A DNA stretch of 64,000 nt from Locusta migratoria (Eukaryota > Arthropoda > Insecta > Orthoptera > Acrididae). Positions 11,195 to 22,836 of the stretch are shown here, piece by piece (positions within the stretch are counted from its first letter, which is position 1; each line of letters starts with the position of its first letter). Where the stretch lies: contig CM048745.1 of assembly GCA_026315105.1 (NCBI GenBank), positions 788,807,390-788,871,389 on the forward strand, read 5' to 3'. Made by a program: the position numbers and the translations under genes. Under the pieces are notes generated by a model, which was given only the letters and a program-made list of their open reading frames with translations, did not search any database and had not been told where the DNA came from.

Positions 11195-11782
11195 TTCCAA
11201 AATAATTATTTTTAAATATTAAAATTTGCAGATACACAAAATTTTTTAGTAAATCGTGTTTGTTCCCCCCCCCCCCTCCCGCAAAAAATAAAAAAATGAA
11301 AAATAAAAAAAACGACAATGAAGAAATTGTACACATGTTTCTTACAGATAATCAGCTCCTTCTGTACCAGACTCGTCTGTTTCCTCTTCCAGATCAGTGA
11401 AAACATCGCTCTCATTCAAATTCGCCATGTGAAGAATATGCAAAGTGCCAACACTTGGCAGACAGCAATATAAATTTCAGACGAAAACAGTGTTGGGCTC
11501 AACAGAGAGCGGGAAATATAAAACCCTTTTATTGCTTACAAATAGTTAAAACCCAACTCACTATGCGGTAGCACAAAGCAGAGATCCATCCTCCATTTTA
11601 CGTGGTTACAAAAAGATGGGAGGGTGTGAATGGCAGCGACAGATATTTTACCGTTGCACGAGTCAGACTCGAACACCATCTGCCTGCCTGTCACTGAATG
11701 AGTCTACCTCGGGTGCTGTCCACAATGTGCTTATCTAATTCCCTCAGCATCACCTGATTTGTGTCGACAACATTCACCCTGC
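11195..11782. other. Unassigned, no gene seen
   Basis: Low-complexity C and A runs at 11263-11310. No ORF with recognisable features. Confidence 0.45.
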
Positions 11783-12145
11783 TTACATGGGCTCCCAAAA
11801 CCGGATTTCGTAAACCGATTTCCCAATTCCGCTTTTGGTTGGTCATGTAAACACTCCAAAGTCGATTCTGGAAATCCGCTTCTCTAAAGCGGTTTTCCAG
11901 TTCCACAATCGATCTTCGTGTAAACGCAATCGTTTTTGAAGCGGTCTCGGCTTGTCAGGTTGTTTTCTTGCTAAGAATTTTCACAACATATGGACAGAGT
12001 GACATTTTCTAATGTGAAATAAAAGTGTAAATATTAAAGTGAGCATGAATCTGTGTATGAAAATAAAGAAAAATAGCGATTGTGCTAATACGGTTTACGA
12101 AAATCGGTTTTTGTCTTCCGTAAGATATGCTGCATGTAAACGCAG
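11783..12145. repeat. Possible short inverted-repeat element
   Basis: Near 11800-11822 the sequence 'aaaaccggatttcgtaaacc' is matched in reverse complement near 12090-12112 ('ggtttacgaaaatcggtttt'). The motif 'atgtaaac' or 'gtgtaaacg' recurs inside and at the right edge. No coding capacity. Ends are approximate. Confidence 0.4.
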
Positions 12146-12628
12146 TGATTTATAACTCTTGTTTTGCTCCTTTTGATGTTGATCTTACACCATTGTTTCA
12201 AAACAATATGCATTCTGCTTAACTGCTGTTCCAGGTCCTTTGCTGTCTCTGACAAAGTACTAGGTGATCAGTGAACCACAAGGTTTTTATTTCTTCTTCC
12301 TGAACTTAAATCCGTTTCCAGATTTCTCCTCGTTTTCCGCCACAGATTGCTTAATGTACAGATTGAATAATATTGGGGAAAGATTACAGCACGGTCTTAC
12401 TCCATTCCTAATGAATGCTATCCTTGCGTGTCTTTTGGCTCTCATAACTGCTGTCTGGTTTCTGTACACATTATTTAACTCTTCATTTCCTATTACTCCT
12501 GCTGATATCAGAATTTTAAAGAGAGTATTCCAGTCAACATTCGCAAAAGCTTCTCCAAATCTACACCTATCTTCTAAGGTTAGCTGTAGTATTGATATAG
12601 CATTGCCTACCACATTCCGACATTTCCT
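12146..12628 (-). pseudogene. LINE A RT, 3' segment of the copy split by LINE B
   Basis: The minus strand reads AISILQLTLEDR, then FANVDWNTLFKILISAGV, NNVYRNQTAVMR and LSPILFNLYIKQSV. A second frame continues as the segment after the FADD box. The same order, with similar residues, is found in the LINE A copy at 51.15-52.8 kb. The matching upstream part lies at 15842-16450, beyond LINE B. Frameshifts and stops make it dead. Confidence 0.75.
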
Positions 12629-12645
12629 CTTCTTCTTTTGTGGTG

Positions 12646-14366
12646 CTACAGTCCAGTGTGAACCTTGGCCTTCCCAACGAGCTTTCGCCATCCATAACGG
12701 TCGTACGCTACCCTCCTCCAGCTTCTGCATCCTAGCTTTCGTAGGTCTTCTTCCACTCCATCCAGCCATCTTGCTTGAGGTCTACCTCGTCCTCTTTGGC
12801 CAGCTGGATTTCCAAAATGAATCTTCTTTGTCACCTCAGACTCCTCCACTCTTGCCACATGACCTGCCCATCGTATCCTTTCCGATTGTATGATATTTGT
12901 TACAGGAGCATCGGCATATATAGTGTACAATTCTGTATTGTACCTTTTCCTCTATTGTTCTCCATCATACACAGGGCCAATTACTGTCATCAAAACTTTC
13001 CTCTCAAATCTGTCGAGCAGCTTTGCATCAGTTTCTGTCAAGGGTTGTTGTTGTTGGGTGTTTAGACGGGACTTAACAGCTGGGTTATCAGTCCCCTGTT
13101 CCCAGCTAGGGCCATGTTTCTGAAGCAAGCATAAGTGAGAACAGGTCTAACTAGAGTTGTATAAATAGTGAATTTTGTTGGCTGGCTGACGAGTCTTGAC
13201 TGGAATAAATTACTCAAGGCAAAATATGCCTTGTTTGGTGATATCAGTCTGATCTTAACTTCTGTTGAGGTGTCATTAAAGCAAGTGACTGATGAACCAA
13301 GATACTTGAAGGTATTAATTCTTTCAAATGTGTATCCATCCACACTGAAAGTTGATGGCATATTGGGTTGATATGCTTTCCCACAGGCCATGTATTTAGT
13401 TTTATCTTCATTAATCATAAGACCCATTTGCTTACTTGATGGACTTACGGCTGTGAAAGCTTCTTTCAGTGCGGGACTGTCCGTGCTATGATGTCTTTAT
13501 CATCTACATATGCTAATACCTGCACAGATGGTACCCCTGGTCCGTAGGCCTGCTTCCCTGATCACCTTCTCGAGAGCTACATTAAATAATAAGCATGCTA
13601 ATGCATCTCCTTGACGTAGCCCATTTTTTATTTCCAAGGGGTCTGAGTAATTTCCTTAAACTCTAATGCTGCTTCTTACATCAGACATCATCATTTTAAC
13701 CATGTATTCCCATCTCCTGTAAGGCATGAAACAACTGACTTCTATTTATGCTGTCTTATGCAGCCTTAAAGTCAATAAAGAGGTGATGTGTTCCAATTCT
13801 ATATTCAACAGTTTTCTCCAAAATTTGGTGCAGGTTGAAAATCTGGCCTATTATTGACCTTCCCTGTTGAAACCCACTTTGGTACATTCCAATTTCTTTA
13901 TCCACCTGTGGGAGTAGCCGATCAAAGATAATATTAGATAACACCTGGTAGCCCAGGTTCAGGAAAGTGATTCCACATTGGTTTCTACACTCCATTCGGT
14001 CACCCTTCTTATGTATGGGACATAATATTCCTTCATTCCACTCATTTGGTAACCTTTCCTGTTCCCATATGAGAATGATGAGTTCAAACAGGGACTGCTC
14101 TAATGTTGTCCTCCATATTTCAGCAATTCTGCAGGAATACTGTCACTGCAGGGAGCCTTGTTATTCTTCAATTTCCTTAATGCTTTTTTAACGTCGTCGA
14201 ACCCTGGGCCATCCAATGGCTGTTCATCATCCAACCCTCGCTCGCAATCATTAGAGATATCCTCTGCTTGCTCGACCTCTCGGTTCAGCAGGTCATTAAA
14301 GTATATTCGCCATTTTTCCAGAGTATTTTTACTATCACCTATTATGTTTCCTTCGTCTCTAATCAA
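12646..14366 (-). pseudogene. LINE B reverse transcriptase and C-terminal region
   Basis: Frames on the minus strand show NNKAPCSDSIPAELLKYGG (14100-14366), then QCGITFLNLGYQVLSNIIFDR, YQSGFQQGRS and HHLFIDFKAA, the last with the first catalytic Asp (13756-13995). AYVDD, the catalytic pair, lies near 13503-13520, followed by MINEDKTKYM and FKYLGSSV (13062-13427). The C-terminal frame 12646-12930 reads IRWAGHVARVEE and GRPQARWLDGVEEDLR, a tail common in such LINEs. The catalytic residues survive, but the frame is broken at least four times. Confidence 0.75.
13036..13130 (-). repeat. Short LINE/SINE tail inserted in LINE B
   Basis: A run 'gttgttgttgttgggtgttt' followed by 'gacttaacagctgggttatc' interrupts the LINE B C-terminal frame. 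A similar short piece sits in another LINE at 30283-30340. It looks like a severely 5'-truncated 3' end with a CAA repeat tail on the minus strand. Confidence 0.5.
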
Positions 14367-14777
14367 GCTGGTTAATGGAGCAAACTGTCTTCTAGCATTG
14401 TTTACTTTTCTCTACAAGTCCCTTGTTTCATTATTCTTCTTTGACAATTCCATACATTCTATTTCAGCCTTAGTGCATTCCCTTTTCTTTCAATGATGTG
14501 TCGTCTTTTTGATTCTCCTTTTCTCTCGATAATCCTCCAACAAGCTTCTTGTGCAGTTCACCTATAATGTCTTTTGATATGCAGTGTTCTTTCCTTCAGT
14601 CACTCTTTTGCACTCTTCATCAAACCATGTGGGCCTTATTGATTTTCTCTCTATCCCTAGTGTTTCCTAAGCTGAAATGTCTATAGCTCTTTTTATAGTC
14701 AGCCATTTTTGTTCTATGTCATTACTGTCTCGAATTGTTACTTGTTCTCGGACCTGAGAAATTTTCTGGCAGTATGA

Positions 14778-15625
14778 TTAATAAGTTTCTGTTAATTGCA
14801 GTGCTGCAATATTGTATTGTTCTTTCCTAATATGTCTTTTTTTCTGAGCATGTGATATCCTTAATCTTATCTTGGCCTTTACAAGAAAATGATCTGAATC
14901 CACATTAAGACCATGAAAGGTTCGAACACCCAACAAGTTAGATTTATGCCTCTGGTCTATCAGTACATGATCAGTTTGATTAATGGTTCTGCCATCAGGT
15001 GACTTCCAAGTGCCCTTGTGTATCTCCTTATGGGGAAAGCTGGTAGATCCCACTATCATATTCTGGGAGGCTGCGAAGAGGATCAATCTTATTCCATTAT
15101 CATTAGTGGATCCATGTTTACTATGGGCTCCAATTACAGGCTGGAACATGCCTTCTCTTCCAATTTGTGCATTACAATCACCCAGCTCAAACTTGATGTC
15201 ATTCCTTGGACTCTTATCATAAGCTTTTTCATGGGCATCGTAAAAAAATCATCTTTTAGGTCTTCAATAGATTCTTCTGTTGGTGCATGTCCATTAATTA
15301 CACTATAATTAAAGAATCTTCCTTTAATTCTAATCACTGATAGCTGTGTATTAATGGGAGTAAAATTGATCACCAAATGTTTCAGATATTTATGAACAAG
15401 AAAACCTGTAGCAAATTCATGTCTGTTATCATCACAGCTATAGAACATAGTGCCCTCTTTCTTTACCAATACCCCACTCCCTGTCCACTGAATTTCTTGG
15501 ATGGCTATAATGCTCTCCTTGATCTTCCCTTGCTGGTCTAATATCTTCTTTAAAGTGCCTGAGCTATATGAAAATCGAACATTCCAGGTACAAATTCGAA
15601 GATCACTTTTCAGATTTTTAACCAT
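14778..15625 (-). pseudogene. LINE B apurinic-type endonuclease domain
   Basis: The frame 15134-15625 begins MVKNLKSDLRICTWNVRF, the N-terminal strand of the EEP fold with its metal-site Asn, followed by IAIQEIQW with the catalytic Glu. After a frameshift, 14778-15149 carries TINQTDHVLIDQRHKSN and LNVDSDHFLVKAK, where the SDH motif holds the catalytic His. In living elements this enzyme nicks target DNA for target-primed reverse transcription. The start Met fits the leader upstream. One frameshift lies between the halves. Confidence 0.8.
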
Positions 15626-15841
15626 TCATTGTCCAATATCCATGGCATGTTGTTGTCTATTGATCTGTCCAGTTTCTGCTCTTTGGCTTTTCATAACCTG
15701 ACTTTTTTTTACAGGAAGAGGTTGTTAGCCTCAAGCCCAACCTCCCCCCCCCCCCCCAACCTGGAGGACCTGGATTTGTATAAGGTTTTCTCCCCTAGGG
15801 AAGCTTGCTTCACTACACCTCTAGAGCCCTCCCTGCCCTAA

Positions 15842-16450
15842 TTCCTACTTTTCTAAAAATCCAAATTGATCTTCCCCACGACAACTTCTACAGATTTTAC
15901 ATTCTTCTGTAAATAAATGATGTCATAAATTTTGCAACCATAACTTATTAACCCGCGAGCTCTCGTGCCACGAGCATATTGCTCATAGTAATTTTAAAAG
16001 AAATGTCATTATTAAATGGTAAAATGAGCAATTTCTTATAACACAACATAAATACTTATTTGCAAGTATTAGGTACATTTAAAACTTTTCACTTAATGTG
16101 ACCAATTGCGTAAAGGCGGGAGTTCTCGCGGGTTAACTGATGTATCTGTGATTTTCACACCTGTCTGCACCTGCTTTCTTTGGAATTACTGCATTCTTCT
16201 TGAAGTCTGGGGATAAATTGCCTGTCTCACACATACTGGACACAAATGGAATAGTTTTGTCATGGGTAGCTCTTCCAGAGACTTTAGTAGCTCTGAGGAA
16301 ATGTCGTCTACTCAAGAAGTCTTATTTCAATTTAATTCTTTTGGCGCACTGCCTAATTCTTCTCTGAGTATAGTTATCTCCTATCTCTTCTTCATCTACG
16401 TCCTATTCCCTTTACAATACTGCCTTTAAGTTAATTTCATTTGTGAAGCC
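15842..16450 (-). pseudogene. LINE A RT, 5' segment of the split copy
   Basis: The minus strand reads ETGNLSPDFKKNAVIPKKAGA and ENHRYIS up to 16137. It resumes at 15947 with LISYGCKIYDIIY and DQFGF. The same residues are adjacent in the copy at 51.25-51.45 kb. The gap is the 181 bp MITE at 15952-16132. Further upstream, 16320-16450 reads as a degraded linker. Confidence 0.7.
15952..16132. mobile_element. 181 bp MITE with TTAA target duplication (piggyBac type)
   Basis: TTAA occurs at 15948-15951 and 16133-16136. Immediately inside are CCCGCGAGCTCTCG on the left and, on the complement of the right end, CCCGCGAGAACTCCCGCC. TTAA duplication and ends starting CCC are hallmarks of piggyBac transposition. 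There is no coding capacity. It interrupts LINE A between ENHRYIS and LISYG, and the LINE A copy at 51344-51375 shows the uninterrupted site. Confidence 0.8.
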
Positions 16451-16603
16451 CCTCTATACAGTTTTGGTGAATATAATAGTGTCACCTGGCAGAGGTTTGG
16501 AATAAAGTTCACATTTATTAGAACACACATTTGTACTATGATGGAAACAAAATTATACACTGTACAGGAACCATTACAACAGAATCACATTGTACCACAG
16601 TCA

Positions 16604-16799
16604 AATGTTCAAATGTTTGTTAAGCTTAAGGGCTTAACTATGGGGTCATCAGTCCCTAAACTTACAAACTACTTATGAACTACCTACAATTAAGGACGGC
16701 ACAAATATCCATGCCCGAGGGGGGATTCGAACCCCCGACCGTAGTGGCCGTGTAGACCGTGACTGAAGCGCCTCAGTCCCCTCAGCCACCGCGGCCGGC
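16604..16799 (-). mobile_element. SINE family 1 with clean 12 bp target-site duplication
   Basis: Full-length reverse-complement copy. B box complement 'ggattcgaaccccc' is at about 16721-16734 and the head ends 'ccgcggccggc'. The duplication gtaccacagtca flanks it exactly at 16592-16603 and 16800-16811, as expected from LINE-driven insertion. It is the best delimited SINE in the window. Confidence 0.9.
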
Positions 16800-16854
16800 G
16801 TACCACAGTCAGTTATATAGATAACACAAAATAATCAATAATATTCAAAAGAAT

Positions 16855-18252
16855 ACCAGATCACAGGGTAAAAAATAATAAAGCAAATTGACACAAATAT
16901 TTTGTATTTAATCTCGGTCTTATGAAATTTACAGGAACAGTTTTTTTTGTTTTTGCATAGGAGTGAATTAGTACTTTGTGGGGTAACTTTTATTTTTGAG
17001 GATTGCCCTGTGCACCTCTTACCCATAGAGTCTACTAAACACCTGCATTCGTCACTATTGATTGCAGGCTCTCTGTATTTCTTCCCAAAGTTTACCTAGA
17101 GATGCAGCTTTTGAGCGGTCAATTCTCTTTACGATTTCCTCAAGTTCAAGGGATGATGCGTCAGTGGATTGAGGTGGCCACTCATAACTTCGATTTTGTG
17201 ATCTTGAAAAAACTGCGTTATGATCCTTGGATCATTATTTTGCTGAAATATCATTTCAGTCGCATTTCCTCTTCAGCATTTACCAAAATGTCTTTGGATG
17301 TTTGTGTGTTCATTATGCCGTTGGTATTGGACCAATGCCATGCCATGAAAAACATCCCCATATTGTAACACTTCTGCCACCGTATTTCACAGATATTAAA
17401 GTATACTTGGGATCAAATTTCTGGTTTGGTGGGTGGCGTACATAAGACTTTTTCATCTGAGGCAAACCTATTATACTTGGATTCATTGGATCAAAGGCTG
17501 TTCCTCCACCAAATATTAGGTTTTTGTTCATTTCTCAGGGCAAAGGGCAACCTTTTCTGAGCATTAGCTTTTGAAATATGTGGCTTCTGTCTCAAAATAC
17601 ACCCATTCAATTTTGCAGATCTGTCGCCTCTGAATCCTTGAGGTTGATGGTTGAACACCATGTTTGTCTCTAAATAAAATGGCTTTTAGTTGTGGTGTCA
17701 ACAAAACTGGATCACTCTTATTCTTTACTTCCCTAGTGATGAGTTTGTCTATGCGAGGAGCAGTTACAAGAGGTTGCCCCTGTTATCCACCTGCGGCTTT
17801 GTTTGTTTTGACCGTCTTAACGGCATTCTGGACTTGATTTCGCAAAATGTGTAAATCTTTGGCTATTTGATTCATGGACATCACGCTTTTGAACATCCGG
17901 AACATTACTATGCACTCATCATCACTTGTATGCTTTGCTCTGCCCATCTAGAATAGTGTAAACAAAACCAACTGTCAATTTACAAACATAACAACTACAA
18001 AAAATCAATTTGAACTGGACATCTGTAAAACGGCTCTATTATTTTGACCCATAAGATTCTTACCTTTATGCCTCGTTTAGCATATCTGGCTCTAACACTT
18101 CCTTTCGCATGACTACAGATAGCAGCGATATCTTCCCTGATGTCTAAAAGGAACTGACAACAGGGCATTCATGGAGATTTCGCGAACTAATAGATATCGT
18201 CGTTCTTAATCTCATCAATAAAGGTGGCCCTGTTATTTTGACCGCCACTATA
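16855..18252 (-). mobile_element. Tc1/mariner-like transposon, degraded
   Basis: A Tc1-type transposase pseudogene on the minus strand lies between AT-rich terminal sequences. The right end complement reads GTGGCGGTCAAAATAACAGG (to about 18252). A related but diverged CACAGGGTAAAAAATAATAA lies at the left near 16863. An internal copy of 'tattattttgaccc' is at about 18037. Boundaries are approximate and no exact TA duplication could be fixed. Confidence 0.6.
17020..17948 (-). pseudogene. Tc1-like transposase pseudogene
   Basis: It starts at an ATG at 17946-17948 with MGRAKHTSDDECIVMFRMF and QIAKDLHILRNQVQNAV, a helix-turn-helix DNA-binding region. The frame 17313-17531 contains VRHPPNQKFDPKYTL then VKYGGRSVTIWGCFSWHGIG, the central Tc1 motif before the second catalytic Asp. 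Further on, with frameshifts, come EWPPQSTDASSLE and GKLWEEIQRACN, matching the typical C-terminal region where the third acidic residue resides (here SPDLNPIE-like sequence is altered). Multiple stops and shifts. In intact relatives this enzyme cuts and pastes the element at TA sites. Confidence 0.75.
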
Positions 18253-18534
18253 ACTTTCCTTCTTTGCTGAGAATTGGTTTTCCATCTGAGGTTTTAATAT
18301 TCTACAGCTGTTTTCCCCCTACAAATGTGTCTTTTTCATTTCACTGTGCACAGTATTTATCTTTCCCCTTGTCCAGGAGTAATCAGGTATTTATTTAGAT
18401 TAGCCTATGTGATTTTCAAGTACAAATGGTTTACATACATACATATAGATATATACAATGACATTTGAAATCAAAGTATCTTGCATACCCCATCTGAAGA
18501 GCATCTCTCCATTTGTGCCATGATCTGTACAGAG

Positions 18535-19618
18535 TCTGTTGAGTGTGACCCATTGTGTATTTCTCGACTTCAAAAAGGCGTTCGACGCGGTGCCACACTG
18601 CAGACTGCTAACGAAGTTATGAGCTTATGGAATAGGTTCACAGATTTGTGACTGGCTGGAAGACTTCCGAAGTAATAGAAAGCAGTACGTGTTCTCGACG
18701 GCGAGTGTATCGTTAGGCGTGCCCCAGGGGAGTGTGATAGGACCGCTATTATTTTCTATCTATATAAATGATCTGATGGACAGAGTAAGTTGTAATTTGT
18801 GGCTGTTTGCTGATGATGCTGTGGTGTATGGGAGGGTGTCGTCTGTAACTGACTGTAATAGCATACAGGATGACTTAGACAAATTTTCTAGTTGGTGCGA
18901 AGAATGGCAGCTAGCTCTCAATGTAGAAAAATGTAAGGTGTTGCGCATAAGTAGAAAAAACAATCCTATAATGTTCGAATACAGCATTAGTAGTGAGTTT
19001 CTTGATGCTGTCGCGCTGTTCAAATATCTAGGCGTAACACTGCAGAGCGATATGAAATGGAACGAGCATGTAAGGACAGTTGTGAATAAGGCGGACAGCC
19101 GACTTCGGTTTATTGGGAGAATTTTGGGAAGATGTACTTCACCTTTAAAGGAGACCGCGTATAAAACGCTTGTACGACCACATCTTGAGTATTGCTCAAG
19201 TGTTTGGGACCCGCAGCAGATCAGTTTAAAGGAAGACATAGAGGCGGTTCAGAGGCGAGCAGCTAGATTTGTTACTGGTAAGTTCGAGCAATGCGCGAGT
19301 GACAAGGAAATGTTCCGGAAACTCAATTGGAGATCGCTGGAAGAAAGACGACGTTCTTTTCGTGAATTTCTGTTAAGTAAATTTAGAGGGCCGGAATTTG
19401 AAGCTGAGTGTAGTACGATCTTGCTGCCGCCTACTTACATTTCGCGTAAAGATCACAAAGATAAGAGAAATTAGGGCTCGTACGGAGGCATATAGGCATT
19501 CTTTTTTTCCTCGTTCAATCTGGGAGTGGAATAGGAAAGGAAATGCCTAGTAGTGGTACAGTGTACCCTCCGCCACGCACCTTACGGTGAATTGCGTAGT
19601 ATGTTTGTAGATGTTGTT
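18535..19618 (+). mobile_element. CR1-like LINE, 5'-truncated RT with intact catalytic box
   Basis: The frame begins near 18551 with VFLDFKKAFDAVPH, has one in-frame TGA near 18619, then runs open through 18689-19474. Visible are LGVPQGSVIGPLLFSIYIND, the catalytic LFADDAVVYG, LALNVEKCKVLRIS, FKYLGVTLQSDMKWNEHV, and the CR1-type end RPHLEYCSSVWDP with EAVQRRAARFVTG. The 3' UTR follows to about 19618 and contains 'ccctccgccacgcacctta', which I recognise as typical of an abundant insect LINE. Endonuclease and early RT are missing. This is one of the better conserved LINEs here. Confidence 0.85.
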
Positions 19619-21540
19619 CTTGGCAGGTCAGTACCAGGTACATTTCTACCAGGCGATATTTCCCTACGATTCCTGGCTATGCCAGAATTGGACCAATCAT
19701 TTTTCCATGTGGTAATGGCATCGAAAGGGATGGATATAAGATTTTGAGCTGTTCTCCATGGTGGTCCTCTGGATCTCAGGCGACGATTGTTTGGAGTAAT
19801 TTCTTGGTGGATAGGGAGATTAATAATGCTGAAAATTTTATTCCACTCATTTACTAACGCAGCTCTCCATCTGAGATGTGGTGGAGCTACATTGCAGAGA
19901 ATTGAGATCCAAGGCAGTGAGGTCGATTTTATGGTCCCACATATGATCCTCATGCTGTTATTTAGCTCGGTGTCCACTTTGGATGTATGGCTGCTGTTAA
20001 GCCAAACAGGACTGCAGTACTCCGCGACAATACACCAGTGATAAAGAAGAGATCTTCAGAGTATGTGCATCAGCTCCAAAACTAGAATTGGCAAGCTTTT
20101 GAATGATGATGTTTCTTGTTCGTATCTTAGCTGCTGTTTCTGTTAGGTGATAATTGAAGGTAAGTGATCTGACCAGTCTGATGCCAAGGTATTTTGGGTT
20201 TGGGTTGTGGTTTAACTTTTTTCCAGTAAAATTAACATCAAGAGAGCGAGTGGCTTGTTGGTTGCATTGGTGAAATACTGTAACTTCTGTCTTTGATCTC
20301 TTGGGGATTAATCTCCAGTTTCTGAAGTATTTTTCCATTGTTCTGAGATCTTGGTAGAGGGTATTTTCACACTCTTCGAAGCTTCCATGTTGCACAGCCA
20401 AAGCCATGTCATCAGTGTAGCAGAACATCCGAGCATTTGTTGTCGGTAGATCGTTTGTGTAGAGGTTGAAGAGTAATGGAGCCAATACAGAACCTTGTGG
20501 TAAGCCATTATTTAACACTTTCACTGCAGCTGACGCTTATAAGCGTCCACGGTCAATATAGGATAGCATCAGCCGCAGCGAACGTGTTAAGATGGTAGTG
20601 CGGCTCTTCTTCCCTTCTAGGTGGACTTCAAAAGTTCTATTACTGAGCATTTCACTTAGTAATTTATACAAAGTTTGGCATGGGAAGATCTCAAGAATCT
20701 TGCAAAGTAGGCCATGTCTCCACACTGTATCGTATGCGGCAGTTAAATCAACAAATACAACAGCTGTTTTAAGTCTGTCTACATATCCACACTCAATGTT
20801 TGTTGTTAGAGCCAGCACTTGATCACAACAGCTGCATTGCTGACTAAATCCGGCCTGCTTGATGCTGAGTCTTTCGTTCAGAGTTGTTATAATGCGGTTA
20901 AACAAGAGCCTCTCTAGGAGTTATAAGCAGAGCGGTGTTTTACCAGATTTTAGAATTGCCAGGATTTATTATCTTTTGAATATTTTAGCTGTTCGTCCTT
21001 CTTCAAGAATATTATAGAAGTTTAGAAGCCAATTGGTGACATTTTTCCCACTGTATTTAATAACTTCTGGATATATATTATCTGGCCGTTTTTAGCTGTT
21101 CTTTTGTGAAGGGTGCAGCAAAATTTGATCTTTCAGGAGCTAGCCTCCTCCGCATTTTGACTAGTTTCTTGATGTTTCTGGAGATTTCTTTGCCGATAGG
21201 CGCCCTGGGGACATTGACTATGCAACTTACTATTGCGTTGTGGGTGGTATTTAGTCTTTCACAGGGGTTGTGTGTTACAGATCCAAGTTTTTCTAGTAGA
21301 GCCCATGCTTTTCGACTGGATCTTCTAAAATTCACGCTTTCTACAGTCCTCCTCCACTTCTCTCTATTCCGGCACTGTTGAGTGACTCGATAAGTTCCTC
21401 TGCCACTTCCATGTCTTCCGATTTCTTGAACTCATATAGGCAATCTTTAGTTTCATTCCAGCCAGGCGTATGTCCTTTCCTATTCCCAAGTGGTATAGTT
21501 TTCTTTGCTGCTGTGATAAGGGCACTACTAAATTGATGTT
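19619..21540 (-). mobile_element. LINE C (Jockey/CR1-like), minus strand, degraded
   Basis: Several frames in order: linker MNFRRSSRKAWALLEKLGS (21078-21335); RT start with SIKQAGFSQQCSCCDQVLAL and AVVFVDLTAAYDTVWRHGL, carrying the first catalytic Asp (20537-20905); then LNNGLPQGSVLAPLLFNLY and the catalytic MFCYTDDMALAV (19997-20524), followed by NPNPKYLGIRLVRSL. A C-terminal frame (19582-19977) carries VAPPHLRWRAA and PPWRTAQNLISIP. Frameshifts and stops between frames show it is inactive. It abuts the plus-strand LINE ending at about 19618, so the two 3' ends converge. No 5' endonuclease was seen. Confidence 0.8.
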
Positions 21541-22162
21541 AGTTGTTGATGTTTAGTAATCAGGTTATACTGATGAACTCAACTATTCCTGGAACAGTAT
21601 CTCATTTTTATGTCTATAATTAGCAGGTGGGAAGAAGTGAAAGTGGGAAACTAGGAAATGTGATTAAGGATATGTAGCATCCATCCTATTACAGCAGTGC
21701 AAAAGATTTCCATAAGATCCTTCTATTTTTCTGCCACACTCACTCCTAAAAATTGTCACTCGAACACACACATTCCAAGCGTGGAGTTGAAACTCTGAAC
21801 TTTGTACATTTTGCGTACCTTGTGAACCACAAAAATCCCCCTCTTTTAGGCTCTCTTCGCTAAGACACAAATTTCTCCCCAAATAGAGAAATACTTTGAA
21901 GCTTTGTCCATGGCCTTAAGTTTTTCATTAGACCCGGTTTTATACAAAGAGCAAGGAGAATTAAATTCTTGGATTTGCCAAATGCTCCATGCGTAACACG
22001 AGTTCTTGGAGCAAGTCATTGACAACTGGCCAATATTCATTTTCATAATGATGTGCTTTGACATGGCTATCCAACCTCCAGAAATCTGCCACAGTTAAAC
22101 TGAAATAAAGATCATCTATGTTATCACGTTTCAATCATGTAACGGTACATAATCAGAATCAA
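21541..22162. other. Unassigned; two short minus-strand ORFs of unclear origin
   Basis: Minus-strand ORFs at 21664-21882 and 21846-22064 overlap in different frames. They may be a decayed coding sequence, but no motif could be tied to a family. Confidence 0.3.
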
Positions 22163-22332
22163 ATGTGTAAATGGTCGTAAATCTATGGGACCAAACTACT
22201 GCGGGCATCAGTCCTTCAGTTTACAAACTACTTAAACTATTCTAAGGACAACAATTGGGGACTAAAACCACAGATACAAGAGGTCACGCAATCTGTAACG
22301 TGACACCCCAGACCACACGGCCATTCCTGTGT
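22163..22332 (-). mobile_element. Diverged SINE family 1 copy
   Basis: It retains 'gcatcagtcc.tcagtttacaaactactta' from the SINE body in reverse complement, ending near 'gaccacacggcca', the A box complement. The B box has decayed, so this is an older copy than the others. Confidence 0.6.
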
Positions 22333-22780
22333 AGTCTATTTATCATCTGATGTTAATCATACCACTGTTGTAGTCTTGATGGCAACAGTTAAGCTTTACC
22401 TTTTGGGAATTCCAGGCCTCTAGTTTATTAGGTTCACATTTCGAAGCTTTGTCCATCCCTGTAGACTCAGTGTTACTAAACTGGATTTTGAAGGTGCTGG
22501 TGCAACACTTGTTTCACTACTGTCTACTATTACAAGTAGCTGAGACAGGAACAGGCAGTCCATTTTAGTGGTCACTGGTTGCATTGTTGGCAGTATGTTC
22601 GAATACACCAAGGAAAAGCTTTTAGTCTTGGAAATACCATGTGTTAATGAAGTATTCATACAAAAGTAACTATCTTTCACAAGTATTTAATGCAAGGTGA
22701 GACAGAGAATTAAAATTTGTGCTACGGCCATGTCACAAGTTTTAATTCAGTGCCTCACCTTACATTCAAAAGGCCGTATG

Positions 22781-22836
<56 letters not shown>

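Larger units (their letters stand above)
12640..15830 (-). mobile_element. LINE B: APE-type non-LTR retrotransposon, nearly full length
   Basis: On the minus strand this runs from an untranslated leader (about 15830-15626) through an endonuclease (15625-14780), a linker and RT (about 14400-13200), and a C-terminal tail ending near 12640 with a short aag-type tail. All domains of an APE-type LINE are recognisable, but several frameshifts separate them. A ~95 bp fragment interrupts it at 13036-13130. Its ends fall inside LINE A, whose RT frame stops at 15842 and resumes at 12628, so LINE B inserted into LINE A. Clade not resolved (RTE/CR1-like C-terminus). Confidence 0.8.

Noticed and set aside
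12264..12893. 209-codon plus-strand ORF
   Set aside because: It is antisense to recognisable LINE A and LINE B RT on the minus strand.
18760..19239. 159-codon minus-strand ORF
   Set aside because: Shadow of the plus-strand CR1-like RT with FADD motif.
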